9,627 bases of DNA, from NCBI GenBank assembly GCA_024401915.1, contig JAKSKA010000041.1:1-9627 (forward strand), read 5' to 3'. Source of the DNA: Bacteroidales bacterium. Lineage in GTDB: Bacteria > Bacteroidota > Bacteroidia > Bacteroidales > UBA932. Position 1 is the first letter of the stretch; every line of letters starts with the position of its first letter. This document shows positions 5,894 to 9,627 of this stretch, in pieces. Under the pieces are notes generated by a model that worked only from the letters and a program-made list of their open reading frames with translations, had not been told where the DNA came from and made no database searches. Made by a program: the position numbers and the translations under genes.

Positions 5894-7972
5894 CTACAGA
5901 ACGTTTTTACCATTGATACTGAAGGCTATGAGTGCGCCGTTTTCAAGGGAGAAGGCGATACGGTCAGTCCTGCCGTCTGTAAATGAGATGACATATTCTT
6001 TGGGGCTGACCGCCTTGATTTTCCTGAGACCCACGCTCCCGCCCTTGCGGATGGGGATAATTATATACGGATCGATTACTTCTCCGACTCCCTTGCGGCT
6101 GAAGGTAGGAGTCGCGACGGGGTTGCAGTAATAGACGTTCACCTTCTTTCCTGCGGGAATCCAGCCCTGGACCTCGGGTGTCTCCTGTCCGCAGACGACT
6201 TTCAGACCCTTCGCCTTGGAATCAAGTCTGACTATGGCCACGTTGGCTTTTTCGGGGTCGGCACTCTCCACCCCGACGAATTTCTTCATCACGCTGTATT
6301 CCGGCGTATTGAAATGGAAGAAAGATTCGTACTCGTGGACCTTGCTGTCGGAAGGGGTGAATACATCGAGAAGGATCCAGTAACGGGAATCGACGAATGC
6401 CATTGCGCGGTACTGCGATACGGTCTTGTCGTTCTGCTCGCCGAAGCCCTCTGTATACCAGCCTTCTCCGAAGACGCACTCATCGGTATTGACGAAGCGG
6501 TTTGTCATTGGAGCAAAGCTTGTGCGGATGGAAGGGTCGGATTTCCGGTCGATGGTTCCGCGGGACTGGTCCTTCCCATCGACGCGCGAAACGTTGTGTG
6601 CGCGTGCGGAGAGAACATACTTGCGCCACTGGGAAGTATCGTACGCATAGGTGCCGCCTTCGGTTGCCACTCTGTTACCGTATGCTTCTACTATAAAGGA
6701 AAGCTTGTCTTCGTGACTGTGACCTTCACTATAGGGGCCAACTTCGAAGAAGGCATAGAGGTCTTTCTCCGAATCCCAGCCAGAGCGCATCACATACCAT
6801 CCTGCCCAGGGCATCCAAAGCGACTTGTAGGAAGGTTCGATACCATTCTTGCCGTCCGTAGCACTATATAGGAAATCCTTGCGCTCGGGGAAAATACCGC
6901 AGGCGGATTTCAGATAGACGCGCGCATCTTCGAACGAAGAATCGTTGACTCCCGGCATATATCCGGATGGTGCCATTATCTTCTGGCCATACTCGAAGGT
7001 GACCTGGAGACGTTCCACAAAATCGTCGGGGAGCCTGTAACCGTTTATCCTGGCGATCTTGAATATTTTCATAATATTATTGACCGAGACAAAATGGTAG
7101 CCGGGAGCCAGTTCCTTCTGGGATCCGTCGGGATAAAACTGAATCCTTTCCTCTTCGTAGAGTTTTTCGGCGGCATAGTCCTGCCACTCGCGGGCTTCCT
7201 TGAACTCGGGGAATATCGTTCCGATATGGAAGAGACCATCCATCTCCATAGTCAGCCAGTTGTTTTTGCTGGGAAACGCTTTAAGATACTTTGCGTGTTC
7301 ATAGAAGGACTTGACCATCAAAATGACGGAATAGTCGTCAAAGGACGGGGAAGGAAGGAAATAGAAGAAGGAAGTCGGCCAGCTTCCGGACGTACGGATA
7401 CCGGACTCGATGGTTCTCCAGCGTGATCCGGGTACGTTGGCTACCTTTGTAGGAACGGGATTGTCCTCTACCCAGCTCTGCAACTGATTGACGAATGCCC
7501 TGGCATATTTCTCATCTCCGGTAGCCCAGTAGGCTTTTCCGAGTTCGACCCAGAAAGGATGGCGGCTGAGTTGCCAGGTCCATTCGTTGTATTTCAGTTC
7601 AGTCGGATTGGCCGACCAGTCGACCCTCCCGTCGAACTGATGCCACACATTGCAGCTGACGAGGTTGTTCTTTGCGAACTCATCGGCGTTTTTCTTGTTG
7701 TATTTCTGCTTTTTAGCTTGGGGGGTTCCGAAAGTTCTCCAGTCGAAGAACCACCTTACGTTCGTGCGTGTCTTGAGGTATTTCACGAAATCGGTTTTCG
7801 CAGCCTCAATGTTTCCGCCCACGACATCGGCCTTTACAGCTTCGAGTCCGGGGTAATTCAGGTTCAGGGCTTCGAAGAACTCGGCATCGGAAGTGCGTGG
7901 TCCGTCGGGAGTGGCTGCGGTTGCAAAAGCGGCGACGAAGAAGAAAACATACAGGGTTATCAGTTTTTTCAT
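5894..7972 (-). CDS. Secreted heparinase II/III-family polysaccharide lyase (PL12-like)
   Basis: Exported protein of 692 residues that should cleave uronic-acid-containing polysaccharides by beta-elimination. A signal peptide is clear (MKK, then a hydrophobic core to about residue 20). Residues about 30-350 form the heparinase II/III N-terminal alpha/alpha toroid, with VDWSANP (117-123), WTWQLSRHPFW (131-141) and TGDEKYARAF (151-160). Probable catalytic residues are N238 (in KNNWLTMEMDGL), Y292-H293 (APGYHFVS) and H418/H420 (EGHSHEDKLSF), with H459 in SARAHNVSRVDG. These lie close to the Asn/Tyr/His positions I recall for PL12 heparinase III. The rest is a beta-sandwich with a C-terminal beta domain. 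PL12 (heparan sulfate) is favoured, but PL33 or another PL with the same fold cannot be excluded, so the substrate is uncertain. It is monocistronic in this window and divergent from the phosphoesterase gene; no SusC/D pair or sulfatase is adjacent. Confidence 0.93.
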   Translation of the reverse strand: MKKLITLYVFFFVAAFATAATPDGPRTSDAEFFEALNLNYPGLEAVKADVVGGNIEAAKTDFVKYLKTRTNVRWFFDWRTFGTPQAKKQKYNKKNADEFAKNNLVSCNVWHQFDGRVDWSANPTELKYNEWTWQLSRHPFWVELGKAYWATGDEKYARAFVNQLQSWVEDNPVPTKVANVPGSRWRTIESGIRTSGSWPTSFFYFLPSPSFDDYSVILMVKSFYEHAKYLKAFPSKNNWLTMEMDGLFHIGTIFPEFKEAREWQDYAAEKLYEEERIQFYPDGSQKELAPGYHFVSVNNIMKIFKIARINGYRLPDDFVERLQVTFEYGQKIMAPSGYMPGVNDSSFEDARVYLKSACGIFPERKDFLYSATDGKNGIEPSYKSLWMPWAGWYVMRSGWDSEKDLYAFFEVGPYSEGHSHEDKLSFIVEAYGNRVATEGGTYAYDTSQWRKYVLSARAHNVSRVDGKDQSRGTIDRKSDPSIRTSFAPMTNRFVNTDECVFGEGWYTEGFGEQNDKTVSQYRAMAFVDSRYWILLDVFTPSDSKVHEYESFFHFNTPEYSVMKKFVGVESADPEKANVAIVRLDSKAKGLKVVCGQETPEVQGWIPAGKKVNVYYCNPVATPTFSRKGVGEVIDPYIIIPIRKGGSVGLRKIKAVSPKEYVISFTDGRTDRIAFSLENGALIAFSINGKNVL

Positions 7973-7998
7973 ATGCGAGTATCCTTACAGAAGCGGCA

Positions 7999-8006
7999 CA
8001 AAGATA
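7999..8006 (-). promoter_or_regulatory. Probable -7 element of the lyase promoter
   Basis: The minus strand reads TATCTTTG, an exact TAnnTTTG match, 26 bases before the ATG at 7972. No TTG was found at the usual 19-21 base distance upstream, so if functional the promoter would be weak or activator-dependent. The same octamer is at the ATPase promoter. Confidence 0.45.
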
Positions 8007-8099
8007 AAGAAATTAATTTACAGGCTACTTTCCCTGCAAGTGAAAATCAGCGCAGTGGTAATGTGAAAAAACGAATATATTTGTGTGCGTTTGCGAATG

Positions 8100-8115
8100 T
8101 GCGACCGGTGTCGCA
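8100..8115. promoter_or_regulatory. Perfect 6-bp dyad (TGCGAC-CGGT-GTCGCA) abutting the phosphoesterase promoter
   Basis: TGCGAC (8100-8105) and GTCGCA (8110-8115) are exact reverse complements around a 4-base centre. The dyad ends one base before the putative -33 TTG at 8116. It is more GC-rich than the surrounding intergenic DNA. The position fits a regulator-binding site acting on the phosphoesterase gene, or on both divergent genes. It has no T run, so it is not a terminator. Confidence 0.4.
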
Positions 8116-8146
8116 TTGTGGAATATAGCAAGATAACATATCTTTA
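8116..8146 (+). promoter_or_regulatory. Probable Bacteroidota-type promoter of the phosphoesterase gene
   Basis: TTG at 8116-8118 and TATCTTTA at 8139-8146 are separated by 20 bases, the usual spacing for the Bacteroidota -33/-7 promoter. The -7 element differs from TAnnTTTG only in the last base. Transcription would begin about 20 bases before the ATG at 8171. Confidence 0.5.
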
Positions 8147-8170
8147 CATTTACCGATAATTCATATCAAT

Positions 8171-9627
8171 ATGCCGAAACATCTCTCTATAATTTCAACA
8201 GTCCAGCTTGCCGTTGTTTCAGCATTCCTGCTGGCTTCCTGCAATACGAAGGTTCCGGACGAGCCAATCGTAAAGCCCGACCCTGACAAACCAATCGTGG
8301 AGCCGGACGGGAACGTGTACGGCAGGGTACAGTGCGGCGGCGTGGGAATCCCGGGAGTCGTGGTCACTGACGGATACCTTGTCACTACGACTGACGATAC
8401 CGGCGCCTATGCACTCGAATCGGAGAAGAAGAACAAACTGGTGTGGATTTCCATCCCTTCAGGCTACTGCACCTCCAACATCGGCGTACAGGCCCAGTTC
8501 TACCAGAATCTCACCAAGAATGCCTCAACGGCGGAGAAACGTAATTTCGAACTTTTCCGTGACAAGGACCAGACAAAGCATACGATGCTCGTGTTCGGTG
8601 ATATGCACCTTGCCAACCGGTATGGAGACCGGGAATTCCCGTCCTTCACGGCCGACGTTTCGAATTATCTTTCGGAACACAGCAGTGAAAACATCTATGC
8701 CCTTACCCTCGGGGATATGACCTGGGACCAGTACTGGTACAGCAACAACTATTACTTCAACAACTACCTCGCCGACATCAATGCAGGCATCAAGGGGCTT
8801 ACTATATTCCACGCCATAGGCAACCACGACCACAATATGAAGACGTCCGTCAACGGCAGCGTGAAGGGATGGGACGCAGTGGACTGGGACACTGCCGGCG
8901 CTTATCGCAACACGCTCGGCCCGAACTACTACTCATTCAACATCGGCCAGATACACTATGTGATGCTGGACAACATCTATTGCAGGAACAGCACCGGAGG
9001 AACATCGGATGACCGCAAGTATGACACCAAGGTCTGCGCTGACTGTCTTGCCTGGCTCAAGAAGGACCTTGCATATGTGGACAAGGCCACACCTGTGGTA
9101 GCCATAATGCATTCGCCGTTGTACGACAAGGACGGCGCCAGTGCGTTGGCGGATGCAGGAACATTCACGGCCTGCTTCGACGGTTTCAGCGACGTGACCT
9201 TCCTTACAGGTCACTCCCACAACATCTGGAATGTGGACAAAGGCCGAATACGGGAATTCAACAGCGGCTCCGTGTGCGCCTGCTGGTGGTGGTGCGGCTA
9301 TTACGACCCGGCCGTCAACATTGCGAGGGACGGTTCCCCGGGAGGTTACCGCATAATGAACTACGACGGGAAGAAACTGGTTTCATCCGTGTTCAAGGGC
9401 ACTGGCCACGATGTGGACTACCAGTTCCGCGCTTATGACCGCAACAGCATCTGCGTTTCCTCGGCGGGTGTCAACAATGCTGCGAAGCTTGAATCGACCC
9501 TGTCCAAATACGGCGGCTACAACAAGGCCAGCAGTTCCAACGAGGTCCTGCTTAACGTGTGGGACTGGGACAAGAACTGGAACATCGAGGTCACCGAAAA
9601 CGGCAAGTCTCTCAAAGTAACCCAATT
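8171..9627 (+). CDS. Lipoprotein calcineurin-like metallophosphoesterase with N- and C-terminal accessory domains (3' end outside window)
   Basis: The frame is open from the ATG at 8171 to the window edge: 485 codons, no stop. Residues 1-24 are a lipoprotein signal with lipobox LASC (C24). A Pro/Asp linker follows (about 28-46, with PIV-K/E-P-D twice). Next is a beta-sandwich of the carboxypeptidase-regulatory type (about 48-100: GVGIPGVVVTDG, TTDDTGAY, ISIPSGY), the MetallophosN layout. The catalytic domain has all metal-site residues: GDMH (143-146), GDMTWD (181-186), GNHDH (217-221), H314 in MHSP, and GHSH (347-350). The part from about 366 on (WWWCGYYDP, DGSPGGYR) fits the MetallophosC domain. 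It should hydrolyse a phosphomono- or diester in the periplasm or at the cell surface; the substrate is unknown. Divergence from the lyase gene suggests a glycan-related role. No alternative upstream start fits better. Confidence 0.92.
   Translation, partial: MPKHLSIISTVQLAVVSAFLLASCNTKVPDEPIVKPDPDKPIVEPDGNVYGRVQCGGVGIPGVVVTDGYLVTTTDDTGAYALESEKKNKLVWISIPSGYCTSNIGVQAQFYQNLTKNASTAEKRNFELFRDKDQTKHTMLVFGDMHLANRYGDREFPSFTADVSNYLSEHSSENIYALTLGDMTWDQYWYSNNYYFNNYLADINAGIKGLTIFHAIGNHDHNMKTSVNGSVKGWDAVDWDTAGAYRNTLGPNYYSFNIGQIHYVMLDNIYCRNSTGGTSDDRKYDTKVCADCLAWLKKDLAYVDKATPVVAIMHSPLYDKDGASALADAGTFTACFDGFSDVTFLTGHSHNIWNVDKGRIREFNSGSVCACWWWCGYYDPAVNIARDGSPGGYRIMNYDGKKLVSSVFKGTGHDVDYQFRAYDRNSICVSSAGVNNAAKLESTLSKYGGYNKASSSNEVLLNVWDWDKNWNIEVTENGKSLKVTQ

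Larger units (their letters stand above)
7973..8170. promoter_or_regulatory. Divergent control region between lyase and phosphoesterase genes
   Basis: Non-coding stretch of 198 bp that must drive both genes. It holds a -7-like core for the lyase, a -33/-7 pair for the phosphoesterase, a second TAnnTTTG match (TATATTTG, 8076-8083, + strand) with no good -33 partner, and a small perfect dyad at 8100-8115. No open reading frame of note, RNA gene or riboswitch fold was recognised. Confidence 0.65.

Noticed and set aside
6314..6871. 185-codon + strand frame inside the lyase gene
   Set aside because: Antisense to a conserved lyase core containing the HSHED motif; no independent start signal or recognisable domain.

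Overview
The window looks like a chromosome segment from a GC-rich member of the Bacteroidales (Bacteroidota). The basis is the gene content: an SPII lipoprotein with the Bacteroidota three-part calcineurin-like phosphoesterase layout, and a heparinase II/III-type lyase with the N-terminal domain typical of the group. The intergenic regions also carry promoter cores of the Bacteroidota type (TAnnTTTG). Genus cannot be set from this sequence. No rRNA, tRNA, CRISPR array, transposase or integrase was seen.

Left block (1-4645, all + strand, about 60% GC in the lines I counted). Six genes are packed with almost no spacing: the end of an unidentified, probably exported protein; a short-chain polyprenyl diphosphate synthase; the RdgB/HAM1 house-cleaning nucleotide pyrophosphatase; a U32 'peptidase' family protein of the RNA-hydroxylation type; an EamA/DMT membrane transporter; and a PAP2 phosphatase with a signal peptide. 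Junctions are 3 bp, a 4-bp overlap, an 8-bp overlap, 3 bp and 2 bp, so this is almost certainly one operon. The genes span isoprenoid lipid carrier supply, nucleotide clean-up, RNA modification and envelope phosphate chemistry. The shared logic is most likely growth-linked housekeeping, with a possible lipid-carrier theme between the first and last complete enzymes.

Middle (4668-5893, - strand). A single AAA+/STAND-type ATPase of the archaeal-ATPase (COG1672-like) family sits convergent to the operon. It is clearly more AT-rich than everything around it. Its 98-bp upstream region is extremely AT-rich and holds a promoter core and a 14-bp tandem repeat over the expected -33 region. This is the best candidate for horizontally acquired DNA in the window.

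Right block (5894-9627). A secreted heparinase II/III-family polysaccharide lyase (- strand) and a lipoprotein calcineurin-like phosphoesterase (+ strand, open to the window edge) diverge from a 198-bp shared control region. That region holds promoter-like elements for both directions and a small perfect dyad next to the -33 element of the phosphoesterase gene. The pair suggests periplasmic or surface glycan degradation with phosphate removal, but no SusC/SusD genes or sensors are visible here.

I did not find a clearly new multi-gene system. The observations most worth checking are the repeat-controlled AT-rich ATPase, the divergent lyase/phosphoesterase pair, and the lipid-carrier genes inside the packed operon.
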